A program made the translations under genes and the position numbers. Shown here one piece after another: positions 25,741 to 36,216 of a stretch of 64,000 bases of DNA; within the stretch, counting starts at the first letter, position 1; every line of letters starts with the position of its first letter. This DNA is from Thalassobacillus pellis. GTDB taxonomy: Bacteria > Bacillota > Bacilli > Bacillales > Halobacillaceae. A model generated the notes under the pieces. The model had not been told where the DNA came from and searched no databases. It was given only the letters and a program-made list of their open reading frames with translations. The DNA lies in contig NZ_JAFBDO010000004.1 of NCBI RefSeq assembly GCF_016908295.1, forward strand, positions 186,001 through 250,000, written 5' to 3'.

Positions 25741-28700
25741 TTAATCCAGACTGACAAGTAATGGGCCGTCAAAGAAATATAAACATCTCTTCACGACGGG
25801 TTCTTTCCATATCCTTTCAAGAGCTGTCTGGTAAAGACCCAGCTGGGTCCGGTAACGATTCGCAAGCTTCTCTTCTACATCCGGAGTAATCTGCTCATTA
25901 ATCGTATCTGTCTTATAATCAAGAATCAGCCAGCCGTTATCATAAGGCACCATACAGTCGATTACACCCTGGATAAATACGTGTTCATCAGACCCGCCTT
26001 CCCAGTCCTTATAGACCTGGTGGGCAGGAAGCGTCAAGCTGAATGGTACTTCCCGTTCGATCCGGTCTGATTGCAGGACAAGCTTTCCGATCTCCGTCTC
26101 GAAGAACGCTGCAATGGCAGCTGTGTCAATAACATCCGCTTCCTCTTGCCTCAGAATCTCCCGCTCTACCAGTCCCAAAACAAATTCCCGGACTTCGTCC
26201 TCAGAAAAAGACCGGTGAAAGGGAATATGCTGCATGATTGTATGCATGGCTGTCCCTTTCTCTGCAGCGGATAACGTCTTTTCTTCCTGCATGAACCTTG
26301 GGCGTTTTACGATTGGTGCTTTGAACGGTTTAATCAATTCTGTGCTTCCATATTCATCGAGCCCTTCCTGATGCCGCTTCAATTCTGTTACTGATTGCTT
26401 AGCCCGTGATTTTGCTGCTTGCATATGTGGATATTCATAGCTCAATCGTTTCTCTACGAACTTCTCCTGTTCCTTGCCATCGACTTCCACCCAATCGCGA
26501 ACTGCCTGCTGCAGACGTTCATCGCGCTTTTTCTCAAGCTCATCCAGTTCATTATACACACTGCCATGCTTGACTTTGACGCGCCATTCTGATTCATCAC
26601 GATATATATCTTCCTTTGTCTTCACTTCGACGTCAGGCTGCTTTAACGGATGGGCTTGATGATGGCGAATCAGACTTGGCCCGACCAGGTCCAGGTAGCT
26701 TTTTGATTCCAAACGGTAACGCGGCGGAAGTACCCAGTCCGGATGTTCCATAAAGGATTGCCATTTTTCCTGCTTTTTTTCGAAGGAAGTTACGTTACCA
26801 ACCATGACGAGTTTTTCCTTCGCTCTGGTAAGTGCCACATAAAGGACACGCATTTCCTCCGCGAGCATTTCTCTAAGCTTTTCCTGTTTTAATGCATGGT
26901 ATGCAAGTGTCGGATACATGATCCGCTTTTCCGGATTGATATAACGGGTACCAAAACCGTAATCTTTATGAAGCAGATATTTGGAACGCAAATCCTGCTG
27001 ATTGAATTGTTTATCCATTGCACCGAGGATGACAGCAGGAAACTCAAGACCCTTACTTTTATGGATGGTCATGATCCGAACGACATCTTCCTGCTCTCCC
27101 AATGCGCGAGCCGCACCTAAATCATCTCCCCGTTCCTCGATACGTTCAATAAACCGGAGAAACCGGAACAATCCCCGGAAGGATGTCGCCTCATAGGAAC
27201 GGGCCCTGTCATACAACGCCCGCAAATTAGCCTGTCGCTGCCGGCCGCCTGGTATGCCTCCGACGAAATCATAATAACCGGTCTCCCGGTAAATTTCCCA
27301 GATCAATTCGGATAGAGCACCCTGCCGTGCCCTGATCCTCCAGGAATGAATTTGCTCGAGAAAGTGGTTGATTTTTCTTTTTATCTCTATATCTCCTGCA
27401 AATTCTTTCATTGCCTCGTAGTAGGTAGACCTCTTTTTCGCTAGGCGGATTTGCGCGAGCTGTTCTTCATCCAGACCGACAATTGGTGAATGAAGCACAG
27501 CTGCAAGTGGAATATCCTGTTGAGGATTGTCGATCACTTTCAAGAGACTGAGCATGACTTTGATTTCGATCGCTTCGAAATACCCTGTCGACAATTCGGC
27601 ATAGACAGGAATCCCCTGCTGCTTGAGTTCTTCCACAATCGTCGGCGCCCATGTCATGGAGCGCATCAGAATGACGATGTCACGATACTGGATCGGACGC
27701 TGCATTTCCGTATCTTTATCGATCACATGCAATGCCGGTTCGTCACCGTGCCCAATCCACTGTTTGATCAACTGGCCATAAGCACGGGCTTCCAGTTGCG
27801 CTTTCTCCAGATCGCGATAATCCTCGCCATCTGTCTGCTGTTCTTCCTGTGTTTCCCTGTCTATGATCAGCAGTTCTGCTTCCGCATCAGATGACGCCAA
27901 TTCGTCGTAAATCGTATTACTGTAAATCAGTTCCGCGTCCGGATCATAATCCATCTCCCCGACTTCCTTGTCAAGAATCTGCCTGAAGATATAATTCGTT
28001 GCTGTCAGCACCTGTTTACGGCTTCTAAAATTACGGGCAAGATCGATTCGTTCTCCCGAATTCTCTTCCAATTTGAACTGTTCATATTTGTTTAAAAATA
28101 ACGTTGGTTCAGCGTGCCGGAACCGGTAGATGCTTTGCTTCACATCTCCTACCATGAACAGGTTCCCGCCTTGGTCTCCAGTTATCAGCCTCAGTAGTGT
28201 TTCCTGGACAAGGTTCGTATCCTGGTATTCATCGACGAGCACTTCGGTATATTTCTTTTGAAAATCCATGGCGACACTCGATGGGATGAACTGCCCGGCA
28301 GTTGATTCCTCATCCCGTAAAATATCCAGGCAATAATGTTCCAAATCGGAAAAATCGACGATCGCTTTTTCCTTTTTCAGCCGGGTGTAACGATCGCGGA
28401 AATCCTTGACCAGTTCGACCAGCTGGAGGATGACGGGATAAAGCTCATTCATATCCTGCAGATAACCCGTCAAGGAACGGGTGAACCATTCCTCGGCAAG
28501 ATCATTCCACCTTTTTTTATATCCATCCCTTAGCTTTTTCACTTCTGTCTTCTTCCGATCATCGCAATCCACTCGTTTTCCGGAAAGCTTGGCGAATTTA
28601 CTTGCAGGCATGTATTCCTGAAGCTCAGACCACGAAACAGCAAGTCTCCCTTTCGCTTCCTGTATCATGGCGAGATCCGCTTCGATCGCCTCGGCATAAT

Positions 28701-29442
28701 GGTAAGGACCATCAGAATCACGCGTTATGGCCATGGCTTTTTCTGCTTCTGCTTCCATCGCCTTCAGCTGACTATTCACTTCCTTCTTCAGGATATTCAA
28801 CCACGTAATATCATCTTCAGATACATTTTCTTCCACATGGTACATGGAAACCATTTGATCCAGCCATGCCTCAGGCGAGGGATTCTGCATGGCAAACGTA
28901 AACAAGTCTATGACTAAGGCTTCTACTTCCACATCACTCCGGTCATTGGAAAAGCGGTCCACTACAGCGAAAAACTTTTCGCGTTCAGGACCTTCTTTAC
29001 CATACCAGTCCTCGAATAATTCTTCGATCACTTCCTGCTGGAGCAGATCCGCCTCGATGTCATCCGCAATCCTGAAACCGGGGTCGAGGTCGAGCAGGTA
29101 AGCATAACGACGGACTACTTCCATACAGAAGGAGTGCAAAGTTGATATCGAAGCGTTTTGCAGCAAGGACAACTGCTTTTTCAGATGAGTAGAAGAAGGT
29201 TCCTGCTCAAGCGCCTTACTAAGGGCAAGACCGACTCTGTTTCGCATTTCCTGGGCCGCTGCGTTGGTGAATGTCACCACAAGCAGGGAATCAATGTCGA
29301 CAGGGTCTGTTTTATGGAGCAGCTTCTGGATGATGCGCTCTACAAGCACAGCTGTCTTTCCGGAACCTGCTGCAGCTGATACGAGGACATCCCTGCCGCT
29401 CGTGTAGATGGCTCGTTCCTGTTCTTTTGTCCAACGTACCAT
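25741..29442 (-). CDS. addA: ATP-dependent helicase/nuclease subunit A
   Basis: AddA of the AddAB double-strand-break resection complex, the RecBCD counterpart that processes ends for RecA loading. At 1233 residues it has full length. UvrD-type helicase motifs are clear: Walker A AAAGSGKT (about 19-26), VDEYQDTN (motif II), VGDVKQSIYRFR and LYVALTRAKEKL (motif VI). The C-terminal RecB-type nuclease shows GVIDC and LILDYKTD. The start overlaps the addB stop by one base. Confidence 0.95.
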   Translation of the reverse strand: MVRWTKEQERAIYTSGRDVLVSAAAGSGKTAVLVERIIQKLLHKTDPVDIDSLLVVTFTNAAAQEMRNRVGLALSKALEQEPSSTHLKKQLSLLQNASISTLHSFCMEVVRRYAYLLDLDPGFRIADDIEADLLQQEVIEELFEDWYGKEGPEREKFFAVVDRFSNDRSDVEVEALVIDLFTFAMQNPSPEAWLDQMVSMYHVEENVSEDDITWLNILKKEVNSQLKAMEAEAEKAMAITRDSDGPYHYAEAIEADLAMIQEAKGRLAVSWSELQEYMPASKFAKLSGKRVDCDDRKKTEVKKLRDGYKKRWNDLAEEWFTRSLTGYLQDMNELYPVILQLVELVKDFRDRYTRLKKEKAIVDFSDLEHYCLDILRDEESTAGQFIPSSVAMDFQKKYTEVLVDEYQDTNLVQETLLRLITGDQGGNLFMVGDVKQSIYRFRHAEPTLFLNKYEQFKLEENSGERIDLARNFRSRKQVLTATNYIFRQILDKEVGEMDYDPDAELIYSNTIYDELASSDAEAELLIIDRETQEEQQTDGEDYRDLEKAQLEARAYGQLIKQWIGHGDEPALHVIDKDTEMQRPIQYRDIVILMRSMTWAPTIVEELKQQGIPVYAELSTGYFEAIEIKVMLSLLKVIDNPQQDIPLAAVLHSPIVGLDEEQLAQIRLAKKRSTYYEAMKEFAGDIEIKRKINHFLEQIHSWRIRARQGALSELIWEIYRETGYYDFVGGIPGGRQRQANLRALYDRARSYEATSFRGLFRFLRFIERIEERGDDLGAARALGEQEDVVRIMTIHKSKGLEFPAVILGAMDKQFNQQDLRSKYLLHKDYGFGTRYINPEKRIMYPTLAYHALKQEKLREMLAEEMRVLYVALTRAKEKLVMVGNVTSFEKKQEKWQSFMEHPDWVLPPRYRLESKSYLDLVGPSLIRHHQAHPLKQPDVEVKTKEDIYRDESEWRVKVKHGSVYNELDELEKKRDERLQQAVRDWVEVDGKEQEKFVEKRLSYEYPHMQAAKSRAKQSVTELKRHQEGLDEYGSTELIKPFKAPIVKRPRFMQEEKTLSAAEKGTAMHTIMQHIPFHRSFSEDEVREFVLGLVEREILRQEEADVIDTAAIAAFFETEIGKLVLQSDRIEREVPFSLTLPAHQVYKDWEGGSDEHVFIQGVIDCMVPYDNGWLILDYKTDTINEQITPDVEEKLANRYRTQLGLYQTALERIWKEPVVKRCLYFFDGPLLVSLD

Positions 29443-32400
29443 TATTGATCCTCCTCTCTTTCCTTTTTCGATATCAGCTCCAGCACGTCCTCATCCTTCA
29501 TGTTCTGAAGCTTCCGGTAATTATTCTCATCAAGTGTCGGGTCAAACTGGCAGACAGAACGGAACGGACAGTATGTGCAGGCAACCTGCTGATCCTGCTG
29601 GAAAGGATCGAGCTTTACTTCCCCGCTCGTCATGGTAGTCCCTGCCTTGACCATTATGTCCCTTATATAGGATTGGAGGCGCTGGAACATGTCCATGTCT
29701 GCTGTTTTGGAGTATTTATAGAACCCGCCTTTTGCATTCAAACCGGCAGGTACGACATTACTGCTTCCTTTGTCCAATTTGGTGTCCATCATCTGTACGA
29801 TCCGTTGATTCTCAAGGAGCAATCCCTGCATTTTGAACTTTTTATAGATTTCATCCTCAATTGCCTGATCGGCCATTTTCTGCTTACCGGAAATCATTGG
29901 ATTATGGACATGGAAATACAACACCCCGGCAGGTGTCGCTTTCGCACCAAGCCACTGCTCTGCATGGGTCAGTACGACATCGAGATACGAGAGCATCTGC
30001 AAGGCAAGGCCGTAATAGACCTCAACTAAGTTCAGCCCTTTGGCACTCGATTTATAATCGATAATCCGTAAAAACAAATCCTCTTCGCCGACTGCTTTAT
30101 CAACTCTGTCGATCCGGCCGCGGAGCATCAGTTCGAAACCATTCGGCAAATCGAGCGTAAGCGGTGGCAGCTGCTGATCAGGACCGAAACCCAACTCCAT
30201 ACCGACTGGGGAAAATTTGGAGCTGCGCGCCTGTTCACTAAGCACAAATGCTGCCCTTGCAATAACATTCTGAAGCTTATGCTGCAGATATTGGTAGCGG
30301 TTCGAGCTGTGCAGAATCTGATGCTGCAATATCGGGGCAAGCTCGGTAACCGCACGTGATGCATACAACGAGCTCTCCTGTTTGTTCAGATGGGAGAAAT
30401 CCTTCCCTTCCGATTGGATCCATTCCGTTATTTTTTTCAGCGCCTCGTGGAAAAGCTGTCCGATATCGGGGGCATCCAGCTTATACGTCCTGCGCTCCTC
30501 AAGCTGCAGGCTGTATTTGGCAAAATGCTGGTAAGAGCACCTGTTATGCATTTCGAGCCGGGAGACACTTGCCTTCACCTGCTTATCGTATAGCTGGTTC
30601 GTTGTTTCTTTCGTCAGGTTAACTGGTTTATTTTTATAGAACAGACTGTGTAAAATTCTATTGGTCAGTCCGTCTTTTTGTTCATGGCGAACATACCAAT
30701 TAAAGACATCCCACCAGACAGACCGCATCGGATAACCTTTCAAGTAACGGGATAACTGTGATGTCAAAGCTCCCCTTGTTTTTGTCTTTGTGGTAATGAA
30801 CCGTTCCGCATCCTCCAGGTCATCCGGGTCCTGCAGCAGCAGGTGATCCTGGCAGCAAGGAAAAATCTCTTCCAGCCTCTGGATGATCTGCGAAGGGGTT
30901 TTCGATTTCCCCTCTTCATTACTGAGCGGATAGCTGACCCAAAGCCTGTCCTTTGGCATAGTCAGGGCGAGATAAACATAAAAACGGTCATCGAGGAGCT
31001 GACGTTTGCTTCCATCAGCCAGCTTCATACCATGACCAGCCAACAGCTCTCTTTCATCCTCGCTGATCATTCCGTCACCAGATGGCTTCATCGGCCAGAT
31101 GCCCTCTGTCACGCCAAGCAAAAATGCAGCTTTGATACCGGAAATACGGGAACGGTCAACTGTACCGACGATGACATGATCCATGCTGGGCGGTACATGA
31201 GCAAAACGGAGTGACTCCAGTCCGCTTTCCATTGTGTTCCGGAACACTTGCAGGGACATTGTTTCTTCCCCTGCCATTTCCACGATTTCTTCTAACAGCT
31301 GGAGGATCGCATCCCATACCTGCTCCTGTTCCCTCCCTCGTTCTATTTCCCCGCTCTCATCAAAGTCATCCCGCCAATGTTCCAATTGCTCAGGTACGCG
31401 CATCGATTCCAGCCACGTGTATATGACCCGGCATTTTTCCCCAATAGTCTCTGCCTTTCGAAGATCGGTATCGAAGTTTTCGAGCACATCCACCACTTGC
31501 TTACGGTATTTATTGATCCGCTTCTGCTTCGCCTTTTCTTCATCTGTCTGGGAAGCCTGGTCGAACCCTCTGAAACGCTGATATACCCACGGTTCCTCAC
31601 TGCACCACCGTTTTCGTGAGCGAATACCATATTCCAGTACGTAATTTTCCAGTTCATCAATGGCGTCTTCATCTAATGGGTAACGATCGTCATCAGAGAT
31701 ACTGAATCCGCTTTTCAACAGGCGGAATACGGCATCATAACGCCAGTCCGCTTCCACAACGTCAATACCGGAGCGAATCAGTTCAATCAGCGGGTGATTG
31801 AGCATCGTCCTTTTTTCATCCAGGAATACCGGAATATCGTAATCACGGAAAACGGTCGTAATTAAATCATGATATACCTCCGGCTCACGCATAAGGATGG
31901 CGAACTCTTTAAAACGGTAGCCTTCTTCGCGGACAAGCCGCAGCATTTCCTGGGCCACCCCCTCCACCTCTGCTCTCGGATGGACAGCTTCTGCAATTTG
32001 AATCGGCGCTTTTCCTTCATACGGCGGGGCGGGCCGTTCGTCAAAGTACTGCTCAAGATGCCGGAAATACGGACGTTCTTTGAATCTGCCTTCCTGATGA
32101 TCCAGATGCTCTGCTCCATCCCATTTGATCCCGCTTTCTTCTGCTATTTGGGCGAGTATTTCATACGTTTCACCAGCTTCATGAAATAAATCAAGCTCCG
32201 AACGTTCTCCCCGTGACGGTTCATCCAATGTCAGCGCGACATGGACGCACTGTGTTTTCTGAAGCAGCGCTTCAATCACCATCAACTCCTGTGGCGTAAA
32301 GCTATGGAAACCGTCTATATACACTTCTGCACCTTCCAGGAAACGCGTCTCTGGTATCTTATCCGCCAAAAGCTGGAGCTGATCCTCCCCGTCAATGTAT

Positions 32401-32942
32401 TGATTTTCCAGAGCAAGGGTAAGCCGATCATAAATATAGGAAAGGTCCTCCAGCTTATTGCGAAGTGCAATTTCACTACTGTACTGATGGGTATACTTGT
32501 CGATAGTCTCCATCTGCTGATGCAGCATGTCGGGTGTAATGCGGTAACGTTTGAATTCCGTTATCATACCCTCCAGCTGTTCCATAAAACCTTGCTTTTC
32601 GATCGCTTTTTGAAAAACGCGCCATTCTGTTGGCCGCTCTTCGGTTATTTTCCGAAGCATCATCTGGATACCAGTTGAGCTTATGTATTTGCGCGTATTT
32701 CCCCCAGTCTCCTGTAAAATCCTCCACGCCAGTCTGGAAAAGCTGAAGACCTGGGCCCGAATTGAACCTTCAATACCGTCCTGCTTCAGCATTGCGTATT
32801 CTTGCTGGAACGTCATTTGATCCGGGACAAGGTAGATGATCGGCGGCCCTTTGGGGTTTTCCTTTAATTTATTCTCAATCTCTTTTAGACAGGCCGTGCT
32901 TTTGCCGGCACCTGCCCGTCCGAGCAAAAAACGAATCCCCAT
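29442..32942 (-). CDS. addB: ATP-dependent nuclease subunit B
   Basis: AddB partner of AddA, 1166 residues, recognising Chi and contributing a second nuclease. Walker A GRAGAGKS (about 8-15) is followed by a degenerate helicase region. The C-terminal nuclease has GRIDRVD and LRIIDYKS. The four iron-sulphur cysteines are present: one in HNRCSYQ, then Cys1122, Cys1125 and Cys1131 (CTYCPFRSVC). The start at 32942 (MGIRFLLGRAG) follows AAGGAGGAG; the longer ATG adds 18 residues upstream of that site. It is the first gene of addB-addA-HNH. Confidence 0.95.
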   Translation of the reverse strand: MGIRFLLGRAGAGKSTACLKEIENKLKENPKGPPIIYLVPDQMTFQQEYAMLKQDGIEGSIRAQVFSFSRLAWRILQETGGNTRKYISSTGIQMMLRKITEERPTEWRVFQKAIEKQGFMEQLEGMITEFKRYRITPDMLHQQMETIDKYTHQYSSEIALRNKLEDLSYIYDRLTLALENQYIDGEDQLQLLADKIPETRFLEGAEVYIDGFHSFTPQELMVIEALLQKTQCVHVALTLDEPSRGERSELDLFHEAGETYEILAQIAEESGIKWDGAEHLDHQEGRFKERPYFRHLEQYFDERPAPPYEGKAPIQIAEAVHPRAEVEGVAQEMLRLVREEGYRFKEFAILMREPEVYHDLITTVFRDYDIPVFLDEKRTMLNHPLIELIRSGIDVVEADWRYDAVFRLLKSGFSISDDDRYPLDEDAIDELENYVLEYGIRSRKRWCSEEPWVYQRFRGFDQASQTDEEKAKQKRINKYRKQVVDVLENFDTDLRKAETIGEKCRVIYTWLESMRVPEQLEHWRDDFDESGEIERGREQEQVWDAILQLLEEIVEMAGEETMSLQVFRNTMESGLESLRFAHVPPSMDHVIVGTVDRSRISGIKAAFLLGVTEGIWPMKPSGDGMISEDERELLAGHGMKLADGSKRQLLDDRFYVYLALTMPKDRLWVSYPLSNEEGKSKTPSQIIQRLEEIFPCCQDHLLLQDPDDLEDAERFITTKTKTRGALTSQLSRYLKGYPMRSVWWDVFNWYVRHEQKDGLTNRILHSLFYKNKPVNLTKETTNQLYDKQVKASVSRLEMHNRCSYQHFAKYSLQLEERRTYKLDAPDIGQLFHEALKKITEWIQSEGKDFSHLNKQESSLYASRAVTELAPILQHQILHSSNRYQYLQHKLQNVIARAAFVLSEQARSSKFSPVGMELGFGPDQQLPPLTLDLPNGFELMLRGRIDRVDKAVGEEDLFLRIIDYKSSAKGLNLVEVYYGLALQMLSYLDVVLTHAEQWLGAKATPAGVLYFHVHNPMISGKQKMADQAIEDEIYKKFKMQGLLLENQRIVQMMDTKLDKGSSNVVPAGLNAKGGFYKYSKTADMDMFQRLQSYIRDIMVKAGTTMTSGEVKLDPFQQDQQVACTYCPFRSVCQFDPTLDENNYRKLQNMKDEDVLELISKKEREEDQ

Positions 32943-33030
32943 TACTGTACTCCTCCTTGGCAGGCACATTGCTGCTCTTTTTACATATGGTGACACTATA
33001 CATATTCAAAATGATGGAGGAAGTCTGCCT

Positions 33031-34188
33031 ATGAAAAACTCGGTTCAAGCATTGGTACTGGTACTGTGCGGCATATTCATCGCAAGCAACCTGTATACCA
33101 TGCTCCCCCTCCACCCTGCACTTGCTGATCACTTCGCTACACATGCATCGTTAACTTCACTCACAAGCACGTTGTTCATTTCCAGCTATGCTGTCGGCTT
33201 GCTGTTTTTTGGAATGCTTGCAGATATTTATTCCAATACACGCCTGTTAAAAGTCGGAATGAGCGCGGTGATGCTTGTAACCGGCTTTATTGCTCTGACA
33301 GATTCCCTGACCGTCTTATGCTTCATGCGCGCCATCCAGGGTTTCCTGGCAGCAAGCTTTGCTCCGACCGCCTTCAGTTACACTTTTAAAAAGTTCACCG
33401 GCAATACCCAGGCTTTTGTCATCGCTATGATTAATACCGGCTTTTTGTTCGCCGGGATATTCGGCCAGCTCATCGCCGCCCATTTCGGCCTCACTTACAA
33501 TTACCAGGCAGTGTTCATCCTATTTTTCCTGTTGTATGGCTTTTGTGCGCTGGGACTGTTCGCCGCCCTTCGCCCATCAGACCGCTTTACAGGTAAAAAC
33601 AAATCACTTTCCTTCTCTATTATTCTATCATTTTTCCGGCAATCTTCCTTGCGAAAACTATATATGATCAGCTTCTTTCTGCTGTTCACCATCATGCTGT
33701 TCTACAGCAGTTTCGAATGGTATATGGACCAAAACAACAACCCACTCGGTCTCACGTTACAGCAGTTCCGAATGATCGGACTGATCGGAATCCTGCCCTC
33801 TGTTTTCGTCCGGCAGCTACAGACCTATTTTCACCCGTCTACCCTGCTGTGCTCTTTTCTTGCCATCATGGTAGCGGCTTTCCTTCCTGCTATGTTTCAG
33901 CTGACAACCGGCACACTGCTCTGGGCTTCGGTTCTGATGATTGCCTCCACCTCCGTTACCATTCCGATGGTCATCTTGATGATTGGAAAAATAGCTGTCC
34001 ATAACCGGGGAAGTGCTATTTCCATTTATTCCTTTGTCCTCCTTACAGGAGCAAGCGCAGGCTCATTCGCCGCGCCCTTCTTCCCTTTTCATGCGGTTAT
34101 CTGTTTCCTGGCTTTGTTATTCTGTATACTAATCATGCTTTCGATATCAGCTGCCCGTTGTGAAAAATTGCGGCCCAGCCGCTCCTAG
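33031..34188 (+). CDS. MFS transporter
   Basis: Major facilitator protein of 385 residues with about 12 helices; substrate unknown. The loop 2-3 signature appears as GMLADIYSNTRLLKVG, and RAIQGFLAASFAPT follows in helix 4-5, as in drug/H+ antiporters. The start at 33031 (GGAGG 10 bases upstream) removes a 65-codon extension antisense to addB. Transcribed divergently from addB, with starts 88 bases apart, so the promoters may overlap. Confidence 0.82.
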   Translation: MKNSVQALVLVLCGIFIASNLYTMLPLHPALADHFATHASLTSLTSTLFISSYAVGLLFFGMLADIYSNTRLLKVGMSAVMLVTGFIALTDSLTVLCFMRAIQGFLAASFAPTAFSYTFKKFTGNTQAFVIAMINTGFLFAGIFGQLIAAHFGLTYNYQAVFILFFLLYGFCALGLFAALRPSDRFTGKNKSLSFSIILSFFRQSSLRKLYMISFFLLFTIMLFYSSFEWYMDQNNNPLGLTLQQFRMIGLIGILPSVFVRQLQTYFHPSTLLCSFLAIMVAAFLPAMFQLTTGTLLWASVLMIASTSVTIPMVILMIGKIAVHNRGSAISIYSFVLLTGASAGSFAAPFFPFHAVICFLALLFCILIMLSISAARCEKLRPSRS

Positions 34189-34652
34189 CCGGCCATCTGA
34201 AAGGCAGGGGATAACTCGTTTTACACCCGAAAGACTAAAAAAACACCCCGGATTTTCTCCGAAGTGATTGAAAAGTCCTTATAATTTAATTTAAAGGAGC
34301 TGTTAAAGTTTGTTATTGATTCTCACAAATCGCTTGCCGGCGGATGCTTGCCGCGGGCACGACCTCAGCTAATTTGGTCAAAAAGATCGCTTGACCAAGT
34401 GGATCCTCGGCTCGCGCTGTTCCCGCAGGCGTCACCGCCTCTTGCTCATCGTCGAAGCAACAGTGATATAACTGTAGTCGTCATAAACTTCAGTAACCTG
34501 TCCCCTTAAGGAAGAGTGTTATAAATCTGGGGCTAAAGCCAAAAGTTCTTCAGCCAGCTTGAAATCAGAAAAACATATGGATCAACTCGCCTTCAAAACA
34601 GCTCCAAAGAGTTATCATCACCATCCATTTTTAAAATTCTCTGGACAAAAAC
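34189..34652. other. intergenic region between convergent genes
   Basis: No gene supported. Contains one family 1 repeat, inverted relative to copies A-C, and the signal peptidase terminator at its right edge. Confidence 0.6.
34331..34453 (-). repeat. palindromic repeat family 1, copy D
   Basis: Reverse-oriented copy: CGGATGCTTGCCGCGGGCAC, TTGGTCA / TTGACCAAG core, then GCGCTGTTCCCGCAGGCG. Lies between convergent genes. Confidence 0.8.
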
Positions 34653-34702
34653 GAAACGGTCCGTATGGATAACAACTCTCCATACAGACCGTTTTTTTAA
34701 AA
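34653..34702 (-). terminator. signal peptidase terminator
   Basis: Long stem ACGGTC(C)GTATGG / CCATAC(A)GACCGT with T-run; can act in both directions. Confidence 0.85.
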
Positions 34703-34750
34703 ATGTCAGTTTTTTAGTGGCTTCGATTTATCCACGGTATTCACCACGTT

Positions 34751-35293
34751 TTAAAACTGAATGGCCAGCTGGGACATCGGCCAGTAACGGACATCCACTT
34801 TTCCTACGACACTCTCCATTGGGACGAATCCGAAATAGCGGCTGTCTAAGCTGTCCCGGCGGTTATCTCCCATGACAAACAAATGTCCTTCTGGTACTTC
34901 TTCAAACCCGGTCACTTCTTCTAACGTAAAGTCTTTTGTAAATAACTTGCCATCGTCCGGGCGTAATGTTTCCAAATAAGGTTCTGGATGTTCTTTACCG
35001 TTTACATACAGCCGATCATTTTTGAATTCTATATGGTCTCCGGGGACTCCGATGACCCGTTTTACATAATCTTCTTTTTCATTGGCGTGGAAGACGATCA
35101 CATCTTCCCGATTGATATTTTGCCAGTCATAAACGATCTTGTTGACCATTAACAGATTTCCGTCATACAGAGTTGGTTCCATCGATTCGCCTTCGACTAT
35201 ATAGCTGGCAAACAAATAAGAACGGAAAAACACTGCCAGCAGCAAGGCGAATGCTACTGTACGGATTATTTTCCAAAAGTTGCTTTTTTTCAT
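34751..35293 (-). CDS. sipV: type I signal peptidase
   Basis: Membrane-bound Ser/Lys peptidase that removes signal peptides from secreted proteins. The 180-residue length suits Gram-positive type I enzymes. One N-terminal helix (about 8-29) precedes nucleophile Ser37 (EGESMEPTL), the general base Lys78 (DYVKRVIG) and the GDNRRDSLDSR box. ATG at 35293 follows GGAGG; the longer frame adds 11 residues. Next to the VTT-domain gene, as sipV is next to yhjE in B. subtilis, so the paralog name follows synteny. Confidence 0.92.
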   Translation of the reverse strand: MKKSNFWKIIRTVAFALLLAVFFRSYLFASYIVEGESMEPTLYDGNLLMVNKIVYDWQNINREDVIVFHANEKEDYVKRVIGVPGDHIEFKNDRLYVNGKEHPEPYLETLRPDDGKLFTKDFTLEEVTGFEEVPEGHLFVMGDNRRDSLDSRYFGFVPMESVVGKVDVRYWPMSQLAIQF

Positions 35294-35347
35294 TACTATG
35301 CCTCCAGGGGTTTTTTCTATCAACATCTTACCCCTTTTGACACCGTT

Positions 35348-35995
35348 TTAATCTTCCCGTACCCGATTACGCTCTGCTTTGCGCTGGAGATACTTCTCGA
35401 GGAATTTTCCTAGTATCCAAAATAACGCGATGCAGACAGCGACGACGATCGCTTTAACCGGGTGTTCAGCGAATGACCTGATACTGGCGCCGACGTAAGC
35501 AATCGTAAAAATCATCACGGATTTTCCAAGCAGAACTGCCAATACGAACTGCTGTCTACTTACACCGGACAGTCCCGCCACTACATTGATAATCGAAGAA
35601 GGCGAAAATGGGAAGCACATCAACAAAAACAATGGGCCGAAACCGTGCTCTTCTACCCAGGAAGTGACCCGTTTCACTTGTTTGCGCTCGCTGATAAATT
35701 GCATGAATCTTTTTTTCCCAAGTCTTCGTATGATGGTGAATACAATGATAGCTCCGACACTCGAACCGATCCAGGAATAGAAAAACCCCTTCAACAAACC
35801 ATAGGCAACTGCATTAGCCAGCACAAAAGCGACCAGCGGAAGAATGGGAAGGAATGATTCAATCATCGGAAGGAGGATTCCGGGAAGAGGACCGAGGCTT
35901 TCGTATTTTTCAAGCTGGGCCATGATATATTCGTAAAGCATCTCATCTTCGTAAAGTTGCTTGACTTTAGCTAAAGTAATCGTAAGGGAATACAT
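35348..35995 (-). CDS. yhjE: VTT/TVP38 (SNARE-associated Golgi type) membrane protein
   Basis: A 215-residue membrane protein of the TVP38/TMEM64 group, with five to six helices. The hallmark re-entrant motif is seen as G(S)SVGAIIVF ... and FPFSPSSIINVVAGLSGV. These proteins may scramble or move lipids, but no substrate is assigned. Start at 35995 with GAAGGAG. Precedes the signal peptidase gene by 54 bases in the same direction. Confidence 0.85.
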   Translation of the reverse strand: MYSLTITLAKVKQLYEDEMLYEYIMAQLEKYESLGPLPGILLPMIESFLPILPLVAFVLANAVAYGLLKGFFYSWIGSSVGAIIVFTIIRRLGKKRFMQFISERKQVKRVTSWVEEHGFGPLFLLMCFPFSPSSIINVVAGLSGVSRQQFVLAVLLGKSVMIFTIAYVGASIRSFAEHPVKAIVVAVCIALFWILGKFLEKYLQRKAERNRVRED

Positions 35996-36146
35996 GGAAA
36001 TAACTCCTTCATATGCCTGTCTACTACATCCATTCTAATCAAAAACCAGATCTTTGACTAACGATAGCAATGTATATGGGCATATCCATATTTTACCCCA
36101 AATTTTGCTAATTCAGCATGAGGTTTCCATGATTCCCAAAAAAAAC

Positions 36147-36199
36147 TTGCATACATTTTCTTTGTTCGTGATATAATAACAATACAGAACAAACGTTCG
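36147..36199 (+). promoter_or_regulatory. promoter with LexA-like box, yhjD-like gene
   Basis: TTGCAT (36147-36152) and TATAAT (36172-36177), spacer 19. At the expected start point lies GAAC-AAAC-GTTCG (36187-36199), one mismatch from the SOS box CGAACnnnnGTTCG. A near-match like this is expected once or twice by chance in a window this size. Confidence 0.4.
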
Positions 36200-36216
36200 C
36201 TACGGAGGGAAATGTT

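Noticed and set aside
29427-30029. 200-codon frame antisense to addB
   Set aside because: Codons mirror the addB frame, there is no credible ribosome-binding site and the product has no recognisable domain.
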